From: Ruegeria lacuscaerulensis ITI-1157
Lineage (GTDB): Bacteria > Pseudomonadota > Alphaproteobacteria > Rhodobacterales > Rhodobacteraceae
Assembly: GCA_000161775.1 (NCBI GenBank)
Contig: GG704595.1
Location: forward strand, 91,558-155,557
Direction: 5' to 3'
DNA: 64,000 nucleotides
Each line of letters begins with the position of its first letter. The first letter of the stretch is position 1. The position numbers and the translations under genes were made by a program. Below, piece by piece: positions 8,171 to 16,065 of this stretch. Under the pieces are notes generated by a model. It searched no databases and was not told the origin of the DNA. It saw only the letters and a program-made list of their open reading frames with translations.

Positions 8171-8967
8171 GCCTGCTCCTCTGTTCCGGTTGGCGAAAAC
8201 GCCGCGATGGTCCGGGCCAGAACCGGAGCCAGAACGCCAGCCATCCGGTTGACCCCGGCGGGCGTGTCGATCAGGTCGTTGCGGACCTCGATCATCACGT
8301 TCGGCAGGCCCCGCGCCACGCCGTGCTCGCGCAGGGTGTGGGTCACGCCATCGGCGGCCGAATAGGGTTGGTTCAAAGCGGTCCTCAGGCCGCAGCCGGC
8401 GGCATGGTCCAGCATCACCCGGGCCGCGCGCTCGTCCTGATCGTGCAGGATGCCCAGCTCGACATCGCGCCTTTGCCCTTTGTAGACCGGGGTGAAACTG
8501 TGGATCGTGATCAGAACCGGCGGTTCGGGGCGCGCGACCAGCGTGGCGGACAGCAGATCCCGGAACGGCTCGTAGATCTCGCGCACGCGCACGGCACGCT
8601 GGGCCGGGGTCAGGTTCCGGTTGCCCGGGACCTCGAACACTTCGCTGACCTCGGGCATGGAATCGGCGCGCTCAGGCGGGCGGTTGCAGTCATAGACCAG
8701 ACGGCTGACCCGCGCCTGCACCAGCGGGGCGTCCAGCGCCCCCATCAGCTCGATCGCAAGTTCAAGGGCACCAATGTCCCAAGCCGCATGCGACCGGGCC
8801 GCCGCCGCGTCCAGCCCCAAACCATTCAACGCCGCCGGAATGAACCGGCTGGCATGTTCGCACACCAGCACCGCCGGGGCGCGGCCATGCGCGTTCAACA
8901 CCCGTGCGGCGGGGGCTTCGATCGGGGACAGCAAAGGAGACTCGGGCACGGCATTCATAAGTAGCAT
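8167..8967 (-). CDS. N-formylglutamate amidohydrolase-family protein
   Basis: A 266-aa zinc hydrolase of the FGase (HutG-type) family. Conserved blocks are VLVCEHASRFIP (about 34-45), AWDIGALELA, SRLVYDCNRPPERADSMPEVSE split across 108-130, and VLITIHSFTPVY (about 170-181), which include the expected metal-binding His/Glu residues. Classic FGases release formate from N-formylglutamate. Here the gene leads a TRAP/gamma-glutamyl-ligase cluster, so it might hydrolyse an N-acyl or gamma-glutamyl intermediate. No hut genes are nearby. Two start codons are possible (8967 and 8958); neither has a clear Shine-Dalgarno sequence. Confidence 0.85.
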   Translation of the reverse strand: MLLMNAVPESPLLSPIEAPAARVLNAHGRAPAVLVCEHASRFIPAALNGLGLDAAAARSHAAWDIGALELAIELMGALDAPLVQARVSRLVYDCNRPPERADSMPEVSEVFEVPGNRNLTPAQRAVRVREIYEPFRDLLSATLVARPEPPVLITIHSFTPVYKGQRRDVELGILHDQDERAARVMLDHAAGCGLRTALNQPYSAADGVTHTLREHGVARGLPNVMIEVRNDLIDTPAGVNRMAGVLAPVLARTIAAFSPTGTEEQA

Positions 8968-9003
8968 TTGTTACAGCGGACTTCAGCCTGTCAAGAAAAT
9001 TAC

Positions 9004-9019
9004 TGTAGACAAAATTACA
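9004..9019. promoter_or_regulatory. Candidate RpiR-type operator in a divergent promoter
   Basis: The 95-nt gap between the divergent amidohydrolase and RpiR genes contains TGTAGACAAAATTACA, with TGTA/TACA arms, embedded in a direct repeat of AAAATTAC. On the minus strand a TTGACA hexamer occurs at 8994-8989. RpiR regulators often bind TGTAA-N-TTACA-like palindromes, so this is a reasonable but unproven operator controlling both directions. Confidence 0.4.
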
Positions 9020-9062
9020 TCCGCTCATATTGTGTAACGAATTGAATAATACGAGGGCGCCG

Positions 9063-9938
9063 ATGGCCTCTGTCGCCAAGACAGTCAAGCAACGCATCCA
9101 GGACGAGCTTGATGACCTGACCCGATCCGAACGTCAGTTGGGCTCGATCCTGCTGCAGGATTATCCGATGGCCGGGTTGCAATCGATCACCAAGCTGGCC
9201 GCAGCGGCGCAGGTCTCGACCCCGACGGTGATCCGCATGGCACGCAAGCTGGGCTTTGACGGTTTTCCCGCCCTTCAGGACGCGCTGCGCGAGGAGGTTG
9301 CCGCGCAGATCAAGAAGCCGATCTCGAAACGCGACGCCTGGATCGTGGATGACGAGACCGAGCACCCGATCACGCGCTTCGCCCAGGCCGTCTGGACCAA
9401 CATGCGGCACACGTTGGAGCGGCTGGACAAGTCCATGTTCGACGCGGTGGCGCAGCTGCTGGCCGATACCCGGCGCCATCTCTATGTGGTGGGGGGCCGC
9501 ATCACCCGGTCGAACGCTGACTATCTGTTCAACCACATGCAGATCATCCGGCCCAACGTGACGATGCTGGGCAATTCAGCCAACGTGTGGCCGCAATACC
9601 TGCTGGACATGGATGACAGCTCGGTCCTGGTGATTTTTGACATCCGCCGCTACGAGGCGCATCTGGAAAAGCTGGCCCAGGTGGCGTCGGATCGCGGGGT
9701 CACGGTCGTTCTGTTCACCGATCAATGGGGGTCGCCCATTGGTCGGGCCGCGCATTACACCTTTCACGCGCTGGTCGAGGCCCCTTCGAGCTGGGATTCG
9801 ACGATCGCGCTTCAGCTCATCTCTGAAACCCTGATCGCCGAGGTGCAGGAGGCAAGATGGGAAGAAAGCAAGGAGCGGATCGAGGAATTGGAGCGGTATT
9901 TTTCTACCACGCGCATCTTCCGCAGCCAGGACGGATGA
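9063..9938 (+). CDS. RpiR-family transcriptional regulator
   Basis: A 291-aa regulator with an N-terminal HTH_6 domain (TKLAAAAQVSTPTVIRMARK, around residues 44-63) and a C-terminal SIS domain (YVVGGRITRSNADYLFNHM onward) that usually senses a phosphorylated or small metabolite. It is divergent from the TRAP/amidohydrolase operon and is the obvious candidate regulator of that cluster. GAGGG lies 5 nt before the ATG at 9063, which I prefer over an upstream in-frame ATG at 9030 that lacks a ribosome binding site. The ligand is unknown. Confidence 0.92.
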   Translation: MASVAKTVKQRIQDELDDLTRSERQLGSILLQDYPMAGLQSITKLAAAAQVSTPTVIRMARKLGFDGFPALQDALREEVAAQIKKPISKRDAWIVDDETEHPITRFAQAVWTNMRHTLERLDKSMFDAVAQLLADTRRHLYVVGGRITRSNADYLFNHMQIIRPNVTMLGNSANVWPQYLLDMDDSSVLVIFDIRRYEAHLEKLAQVASDRGVTVVLFTDQWGSPIGRAAHYTFHALVEAPSSWDSTIALQLISETLIAEVQEARWEESKERIEELERYFSTTRIFRSQDG

Positions 9939-10227
9939 TACGGCATCACTGGTCAGCCTGACGGTCAAAATTTTGTTGTTCCATCAGCTTCCACAAGATA
10001 TTGGTTATTCCAACATCGATGCCCCGAAATAAAGTGGTCGCCGCCAGTTTGCGCGTGCCGCACCAGACGTCACACGCTTCTTGGTCCGGCGAATTATTGC
10101 CGGGTTTAATGAAAATAAAGGGGTGTAGGTTCAGAAGTCAGGCAGAGACTGCTAGGTGCCGGGATCGAATTTCGGGCAAGGCACTCGGGATTTCAGCACG
10201 TGCATCAACCAAAAAAGGCTGACCATA
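9939..10227. other. Intergenic region between RpiR and type I secretion genes
   Basis: No gene is convincing here. The segment is AT-richer than its neighbours and should contain the promoter of the secretion operon. I could not identify a well-spaced -35/-10 pair or a clear terminator for the RpiR gene. Confidence 0.5.
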
Positions 10228-11967
10228 GTGAGTACTGATACCACGGTGAACAATTCGCCGCGCCGCGAGTTGCAAAGAGTCCGCAACCAAGGCGTGACAT
10301 TTCTGGCGTTGACGTTTCTGTTCAGTGTTTTCGTGAACTTGCTGATGCTTACCGGGCCACTGTTCATGCTGCAGGTCTATGACCGGGTCCTGAGCTCGCG
10401 TGCGGTCGAAACCCTGACCGCCTTGTTCCTGCTGGTCGCTTTGCTCTATGCGCTGATGGCGATGCTGGACTACGCCCGGGGCCGGATAGTCGCTCGATTC
10501 GGTGCGCGTTTCCAATCTGCATTGGACGAGCGCGTGTTCGATGCAACTCTGCGCCGCGCACTGCTGCCGCAGGCGCGGTCGGCTCCGGCGCGGTCATTGC
10601 GGGATCTGGAGGCCATTCAATCGCTGTGTTCGTCACCGGTATTGCTGGCCTTGATGGATATTCCCTGGACCCCGGTGTTTCTTGCGGCGATCTTCATCTT
10701 CCACCCCTTGCTGGGTTGGCTTGCCGTCGGCGGCGGGGCGCTGCTTGTCGTGATAGCCGTCATCAACCAGATGCTGACTCATCGAAAGGTGGCAGAAGCG
10801 CAGATCGCATCGGCCCAGGCCAATGCCTTTTCCGAAAGCGCCCGCCAAGCCGTGGAGGTCGTGCGGTCGCAGGGCATGCAAAAGGATGTGACCCGGCGCT
10901 GGCTGCAACAGCGGTCCAAGGCGCTGGGACAATCAGTGGCCGCCAGCGACTGGACCGGAAGCTTCACCTCTCTGACCAAGGCGCTGAGACTTTTCCTGCA
11001 ATCGGCGATGCTTGCACTGGGCGCATGGCTGGTTCTGCAGAACGAAATGACCGCCGGCGCGATGATCGCCGGGTCGATCCTGCTGGGTCGGGCCCTGGCC
11101 CCGGTCGAGCAGATCGTGGGGCAATGGGCGGTGATCGAGCGGGCGCGCATGTCCTGGCGATCGCTGGGCCAGTTCCTCGACCGGACGCCACCGGAGCCCA
11201 AACGCACCAAGCTGCCGGTGCCGCCGGCGCGGTTGGTTGCCAAGAACCTGACGGTAATTCCGCCGGGAACCAAGACACCAACCCTGCGCAATGCCTCATT
11301 GCGATTGGAGCCCGGCAAGGCGTTGGGCGTAATTGGCAAAAGCGGATCCGGAAAAACGACGCTGGCGAAAGCCTTGCTGGGCCTGTGGCCACCAGCGGCC
11401 GGAGAAGTCCGACTGGGCGGAGCCACGCTGAGCCAGTACGACCCCGAGGACCTGGGGCGTCACATCGGATACCTGCCCCAGCAGGTGACTCTGTTCAGCG
11501 GGACGGTTGCCGAGAACATCGCGCGCATGTCCTTGACGCCTGATGCCGAGGCTGTTGTGGCTGCCGCCAAAAAGGCCAACGCGCACGAGCTGATCCTCAG
11601 CCTCGAAAAGGGATATGACACGTTTCTGGAAGGCAATGACAGCCAGTTGTCGGGCGGGCAGAAACAGCGGATCGCGCTTGCACGGGCCTTGTACGGCGAC
11701 CCGGTTTTGCTGATCCTCGACGAGCCGAACTCGGCGCTGGATGCCGACGGCACCGAAGCCCTGAATGCCGCTATTCGCGGGCTCAAGTCCGAGGGCAAAG
11801 GCGCGATCATCATGACACACAGGCCACAGGCGATCTCGGAATGCGATCACCTGGCCGTTGTCGAACGTGGCCAGATCGTCAAATTCGGAACGCGCGACGA
11901 GGTGCTCGGCGCCATGGTCCAGAATGCCGGCGCCATCAAGCGCCAGTTCAAGAGAGTGGGTGAATAA
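10228..11967 (+). CDS. Type I secretion system permease/ATPase (PrtD family)
   Basis: A 579-aa ABC half-transporter: about six N-terminal membrane helices, then an ATPase domain with Walker A GKSGSGKTT, signature LSGGQKQRIALARAL and Walker B LLILDEPNSALD. The membrane part (LTGPLFMLQVYDRVLSSRAV, MDIPWTPVF) is characteristic of PrtD/RTX exporters without a C39 peptidase-like domain. It powers export of C-terminal-signal proteins together with the adjacent HlyD adaptor and an outer-membrane channel not encoded here. I chose GTG 10228, preceded by AAAAAAGG, because the in-frame extension to 10156 lacks family similarity. No RTX substrate gene is adjacent. Confidence 0.93.
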   Translation: MSTDTTVNNSPRRELQRVRNQGVTFLALTFLFSVFVNLLMLTGPLFMLQVYDRVLSSRAVETLTALFLLVALLYALMAMLDYARGRIVARFGARFQSALDERVFDATLRRALLPQARSAPARSLRDLEAIQSLCSSPVLLALMDIPWTPVFLAAIFIFHPLLGWLAVGGGALLVVIAVINQMLTHRKVAEAQIASAQANAFSESARQAVEVVRSQGMQKDVTRRWLQQRSKALGQSVAASDWTGSFTSLTKALRLFLQSAMLALGAWLVLQNEMTAGAMIAGSILLGRALAPVEQIVGQWAVIERARMSWRSLGQFLDRTPPEPKRTKLPVPPARLVAKNLTVIPPGTKTPTLRNASLRLEPGKALGVIGKSGSGKTTLAKALLGLWPPAAGEVRLGGATLSQYDPEDLGRHIGYLPQQVTLFSGTVAENIARMSLTPDAEAVVAAAKKANAHELILSLEKGYDTFLEGNDSQLSGGQKQRIALARALYGDPVLLILDEPNSALDADGTEALNAAIRGLKSEGKGAIIMTHRPQAISECDHLAVVERGQIVKFGTRDEVLGAMVQNAGAIKRQFKRVGE

Positions 11968-13274
11968 TGACAGAAGCGGTCTTGCGACCGGCCTGGCGCA
12001 TCACGCTGCCGGCTGCGGTGGGGTTTATCGCTCTTGCCATTTTGGTGGGTGGTATCGGTGTCTGGAGCACCAAAACCCATTTGGCGGGGGCGATCGTGTC
12101 TCAGGGCGTTGTCGAAGTACAAAGCAATCGCCAGGTCATCGAACACCCTGACGGCGGCGTTGTGGGCGAACTGTTTGTCCGCGACGGCGATTCGGTCTCG
12201 CGCGGTGACCTGCTGCTGCGCCTCGATGGCACGTTTCTGGCTTCGGAAAAAACCATCATCGAATCCCGGCTGTTCGAGCTTTTGGCGCGCAAAGTCAGAC
12301 TCGAGGCAGAACGCGATGGTGCCGATGCTGCCGAGCTGGATGCGCAGATGGACGCTCTGACCGAGATCGAACCGATCGGGGCCGACCTGATCGAAGGGCA
12401 GAAGAACCTTTTCCTGGCCCGCTCGAACACCCTGACGCAAAAGATTGAGCAACTGAGCAAGCAGCGCATCCAGATCGAGAGCGAGATCGAGGGAACGCAA
12501 GCCCAGTTGGCGGCTCTGCGCAAACAAGTCGAATTGATCGGAAACGAGCTTGCCGATCAGAAGGGGCTTCTGGCCAAGGGTTTGACCCAAGCCAGTCGGG
12601 TATCCGCGCTGCAGCGCGAAGAGGCCCGCCTGACCGGAGACATCGGCCGCCTCGAGGCAACTGTTGCCCGGCTCAAAGGCCAGATCGCCACAACGGAAAT
12701 CCAGATCGTGGAACTGACTTCGACCCGCCGAGAACAGGCCATCGGCGAATTGCGGGATGTACAGGCGCAAGTGGCGGAACTGTCACAGCGCCGACTGTCG
12801 CTGGTCGAGCGCCTGTCCCGGCTCGAGATCCGCGCCCCGGTCGATGGCACCGTGTTCGGCAACCAGGTTTTTGCAGCCCAATCCGTCGTCCAACCGGGTG
12901 AGCCGATGATGTATCTGGTTCCCGAAGACACACCATTGCTGGTCGCTGCGCGGGTGGATGCCATCCACGTCGATCAGTTGTACGTCGGACAACCGGTTAC
13001 GCTCCGTTTTCCTGCATTCAATCAACGCGAAACACCGGAGATCGAAGGCCACGTCATCAACGTGTCGGCTGACACTTTGACCGATGAAACCACGGGTTTT
13101 ACGTTCTATCGGGCGGAAATTGTGCCGGATGAGGGCCAGTTGGAGCGCTTGAACGGGCAGAACCTACTACCGGGAATGCCGGCCGAAGCCCTGATCAAGA
13201 CCGACGAGCGGACGCCGCTGTCCTATCTGGTCAAGCCGATGACAGACTACTTCAACCGGGCGTTCCGAGAGTAA
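11967..13274 (+). CDS. Type I secretion periplasmic adaptor (HlyD family)
   Basis: A 435-aa membrane fusion protein. It has a short cytoplasmic N-terminus, one transmembrane helix (about residues 15-35), a lipoyl-like half motif (VVEVQSNRQVIEHPDGGVV), a long alpha-helical coiled coil (about 90-280) and a beta-barrel C-terminal part with RAPVDGTVFG. It bridges the inner-membrane ATPase to a TolC-like channel. Its ATG overlaps the ATPase stop (TAATG), so the two are translationally coupled. No tolC follows, so the outer-membrane partner must be elsewhere. Confidence 0.93.
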   Translation: MTEAVLRPAWRITLPAAVGFIALAILVGGIGVWSTKTHLAGAIVSQGVVEVQSNRQVIEHPDGGVVGELFVRDGDSVSRGDLLLRLDGTFLASEKTIIESRLFELLARKVRLEAERDGADAAELDAQMDALTEIEPIGADLIEGQKNLFLARSNTLTQKIEQLSKQRIQIESEIEGTQAQLAALRKQVELIGNELADQKGLLAKGLTQASRVSALQREEARLTGDIGRLEATVARLKGQIATTEIQIVELTSTRREQAIGELRDVQAQVAELSQRRLSLVERLSRLEIRAPVDGTVFGNQVFAAQSVVQPGEPMMYLVPEDTPLLVAARVDAIHVDQLYVGQPVTLRFPAFNQRETPEIEGHVINVSADTLTDETTGFTFYRAEIVPDEGQLERLNGQNLLPGMPAEALIKTDERTPLSYLVKPMTDYFNRAFRE

Positions 13275-13283
13275 GCCACGGAT

Positions 13284-13303
13284 CCAGACCCCGATCGGTC
13301 TGG
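13284..13303. terminator. Hairpin after the HlyD gene
   Basis: Inverted repeat CCAGACC/GGTCTGG with a 6-nt loop lies 10 nt after the adaptor stop codon, in a convergent intergenic region. It has no U-tract, so it is a weak or Rho-assisted terminator candidate. Confidence 0.35.
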
Positions 13304-13355
13304 CCCGGAACTCGGACTGGAATGACATCACGGCCTCACGCGCGCTGATGTTGGA

Positions 13356-13378
13356 CAGCGCCCTCGGCCAGGGCGCTG
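13356..13378. terminator. Perfect hairpin between convergent genes
   Basis: A 9-bp perfect inverted repeat CAGCGCCCT/AGGGCGCTG with a 5-nt loop lies 15 nt from the end of the convergent ABC exporter gene. It could serve transcripts from both directions; neither strand shows a U-run afterwards. Confidence 0.45.
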
Positions 13379-13392
13379 CATGTGTTGGGATG

Positions 13393-15168
13393 TCAGTCCG
13401 GCTTCCGGACCGGTTGTTTGAACTGCTGATCGAAAAGTTGGCGGAAACTGCCGCCCTGGTCCAGCAACTCCTGCAGCTTACCCTGCTCGATGATTTCGCC
13501 ATCCTGGACGACCATGATCTGGTCCGCTTCGAGAATGGTAGCCAGCCGGTGCGCAATGACAATCGTCGTCACATTCTGTGTCAACCTGTCCAGCGCTTCC
13601 TTGACCAGCGCTTCGGATTTGGCGTCCAATGCGCTGGTTGCCTCGTCCAACAACAGGATGTCTGCCTTTCGAAGAACAGCGCGTGCAATCGCAAGACGCT
13701 GCCTTTGCCCGCCAGAGAGGAATGCGCCGTTCTCACCGACTTGCGTGTCATACCCATTTTCCAACGCCATGATGAAATCATGCGCGTGGGCGGCCCGTGC
13801 GGCCTCCATTACTTCCTCGTCGGTTGCATCCGGCCGGGCAAAACGCAGGTTCTCCATGACCGATGTCGAAAACAGGAACGTGTCTTGCCCGACATAGGAG
13901 ATTTTCCGGCGCAGCGAGGCGAAGCTCACTTCTTGAATATCCTGACCATCGATTTCGACGAAGCCCTGATCCGGGTCGTAGAATCGCATGATCAGCCCGA
14001 AAATTGTGGACTTTCCGCCCCCGGACTGACCCACAAGCGCAGTTGTCTTGCCGGCCTCGAAGGTCACGTTCATGTTCGAAATGACCGGCATTGCTCCACT
14101 GTAGCCGAACGTGACGTCTCGAAGGCGGATTTCGCCCGGCCCCGGCAGCAGTTCTTTTGGCTGGGGGCTTTCGCGCATCGCGTCTTCCTGATCCAGCAAT
14201 TCGAACATCATCTCGATCGGAACCAGCGTGGACTCGATTGTCACCCGCATCCGAGACAGGCGTTTGGCCGGCTCATAAGCCATCAGCAGCGCGGTGAGGA
14301 AGGACATCAGCTGGCCAGCAGTCGGAGGCTCGGTTCCGCCAATTCCCATCGTGCTGACCACCAGAACCCCGGCAACCGCGACACCGGCCAGAAACTCCAT
14401 CAGGGGGCTGGCGATGGATTGGAGCCGGGCAATTTCGTTGGACCGCTTTTCGACCGAACGGATGGCTTCGTTCATCCGCTTGGCCATGTGGTCCTCCAGC
14501 GCGAAAACCTTGATGATCTTGATTCCGGCTGATGTCTCCTGCAGCACGCGGATGATTTCCGCCATGGACTTGAGTTCCGACTGCATGATCGTGCGCACGC
14601 TTTTCAACAGAAAGCGCACGCCCAGCAATGCGAATGGTCCAACCACGAAAAACAGCATCGAAAGCACCGGCTGTTGATAGACCATCACGAAGATCAGCCC
14701 CACCAAGGTCAGAGCATCACGCACGAAAGAGGTCACGATCACATCCACGAGTTGCCGCGCGGCCCCGGCACCGCGGGTCACCCGCATCAGCAGATCCGAG
14801 GATTCGCTTGTGGAAAAGAAATCAACCCCGCGCTTCAATAGCTTGTTGTAGACCTTCTCCTGCTGTTCGGCGATGATGCGGTTGCCCGCCCGGGCCAGAA
14901 ACACCGATTGAATGTAGGACGCTGTCGCCTTGGCGAAAAACAAGGCGACGACCACAAGCGCGATCAGGTGCACCTGGGACCGCATTTCCGGCGTTGTCAT
15001 GGTATCGACGATGTTTTCCATCATATACGCCGACCCCGCCGTGGTCGCGGCAACGATCAGCATCGCAACCATCGCAATGCCGTACATCTTGCCCTGCGCA
15101 CGCAGACTGTCGCCGACCAATCGGCCGATATGGCTCGATCGCCATTTGACCCAGGTTTTGCTGATCAT
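13393..15168 (-). CDS. MsbA-like ABC exporter (fused permease and ATPase)
   Basis: A 591-aa homodimeric-type exporter: six membrane helices in the first 320 residues, then an ATPase domain with Walker A GQSGGGKSTIF, signature LSGGQRQRLAIARAV and LLLDEATSALD. This architecture matches MsbA and related lipid or glycolipid flippases. ATG 15168 has GGAG at an ideal 7 nt and begins MISKTWVKW; the open frame upstream to 15336 is low-complexity and not family-like. The gene is monocistronic. The substrate could be lipid A, a glycolipid or a drug; sequence alone does not decide. Confidence 0.9.
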   Translation of the reverse strand: MISKTWVKWRSSHIGRLVGDSLRAQGKMYGIAMVAMLIVAATTAGSAYMMENIVDTMTTPEMRSQVHLIALVVVALFFAKATASYIQSVFLARAGNRIIAEQQEKVYNKLLKRGVDFFSTSESSDLLMRVTRGAGAARQLVDVIVTSFVRDALTLVGLIFVMVYQQPVLSMLFFVVGPFALLGVRFLLKSVRTIMQSELKSMAEIIRVLQETSAGIKIIKVFALEDHMAKRMNEAIRSVEKRSNEIARLQSIASPLMEFLAGVAVAGVLVVSTMGIGGTEPPTAGQLMSFLTALLMAYEPAKRLSRMRVTIESTLVPIEMMFELLDQEDAMRESPQPKELLPGPGEIRLRDVTFGYSGAMPVISNMNVTFEAGKTTALVGQSGGGKSTIFGLIMRFYDPDQGFVEIDGQDIQEVSFASLRRKISYVGQDTFLFSTSVMENLRFARPDATDEEVMEAARAAHAHDFIMALENGYDTQVGENGAFLSGGQRQRLAIARAVLRKADILLLDEATSALDAKSEALVKEALDRLTQNVTTIVIAHRLATILEADQIMVVQDGEIIEQGKLQELLDQGGSFRQLFDQQFKQPVRKPD

Positions 15169-15363
15169 TCGGGTCTCCAAAGATTCCTGACGTCTTTTTG
15201 CGTGTTGCGGCAGGTAATGCAACCGGCCAGCGGTAGCCGCGTCAGCCGTGCGGCGAAACAGATTGCTTCTAACTAGGCAGAGCAGGCCCTGAATTCCAGT
15301 ATCAGCCCAATCCGCAGGGCGGTTCACAACCCGCAACCCGGCTGCGGCAACAGTCAGGTCCGC

Positions 15364-16065
15364 TCAGAGCCATTGCACATCACCCAGGAAAATATACCCC
15401 GCGCCGTAGATCGTCTTGATGAGACGCGGGTTTTTGGGGTCTTCGCCCAACTTGGTGCGTAGCCGAGAGATGCGAACATCCATCGCCCGGTCAAAGCTCT
15501 CGCCCGCTGCACCGCCAAGCGCTTCCTGCATCTGGGCGCGGCTGATCAGACGCTTCGGGCTTTCCAGGAACAGGCGCAGCACCTCGCCCTCGGCATGGCT
15601 GAAAGACGTTTCCGTGCCATCGTCAGCTTGCAGAACATATCGGTTGAAAAAGGCCGTCCAGCCATTGAAGCGGGCGGTTTCGGATTGCGGCGTCTGCGCC
15701 TTGGGCGTGCGCAGGCGGGCGCGGATGCGGGCCACCACCTCGGCCGGATCGAAGGGTTTGGTGATATAGTCATCGGCCCCCAGCTCCAGCCCCGTTACCC
15801 GGTCCTGCACCTGCGCCCGCCCCGAGATGATGATGACCGCTGCCCCCTGTTCCAGCGCCAGCCGGTGCACCAGCGCCAACCCGTCTGTATCCGGCAGCGA
15901 CAGATCCACCAGGCAGACATCCGGCGTGACCCGTTTCAGCGAGGCCTCGAATTCGCGGGCCCGGGCAAAGCTCTGCGTTCTAAACCCGGCATCCTCCAGC
16001 GCCTCAGTCAGAATCCGGCGGATTTCGGGTTCGTCGTCCAGAATGGTCACCAGGGGTTGGGTCAT
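15364..16065 (-). CDS. OmpR-type response regulator
   Basis: A 233-aa regulator with an N-terminal receiver domain (acidic pocket DDE at the start, phosphorylatable Asp in CLVDLSLPDTDG, Lys in YITKPFDP) and a C-terminal winged-helix DNA-binding domain (MDVRISRLRTKLGEDP... TIYGAGYIF). Its ATG overlaps the stop of the upstream hybrid kinase gene (TGATG), which makes that kinase its natural partner. Target genes are not evident here; the neighbouring biotin and exporter operons show no shared obvious motif. Confidence 0.95.
   Translation of the reverse strand: MTQPLVTILDDEPEIRRILTEALEDAGFRTQSFARAREFEASLKRVTPDVCLVDLSLPDTDGLALVHRLALEQGAAVIIISGRAQVQDRVTGLELGADDYITKPFDPAEVVARIRARLRTPKAQTPQSETARFNGWTAFFNRYVLQADDGTETSFSHAEGEVLRLFLESPKRLISRAQMQEALGGAAGESFDRAMDVRISRLRTKLGEDPKNPRLIKTIYGAGYIFLGDVQWL

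Noticed and set aside
10001-10222. Short plus-strand frame before the type I secretion ATPase
   Set aside because: No ribosome binding site, no domain, and Ser/Arg-rich composition typical of chance frames.
15169-15336. N-terminal extension of the MsbA-like exporter
   Set aside because: The in-frame extension is low-complexity and lacks family similarity, whereas ATG 15168 has GGAG at 7 nt.
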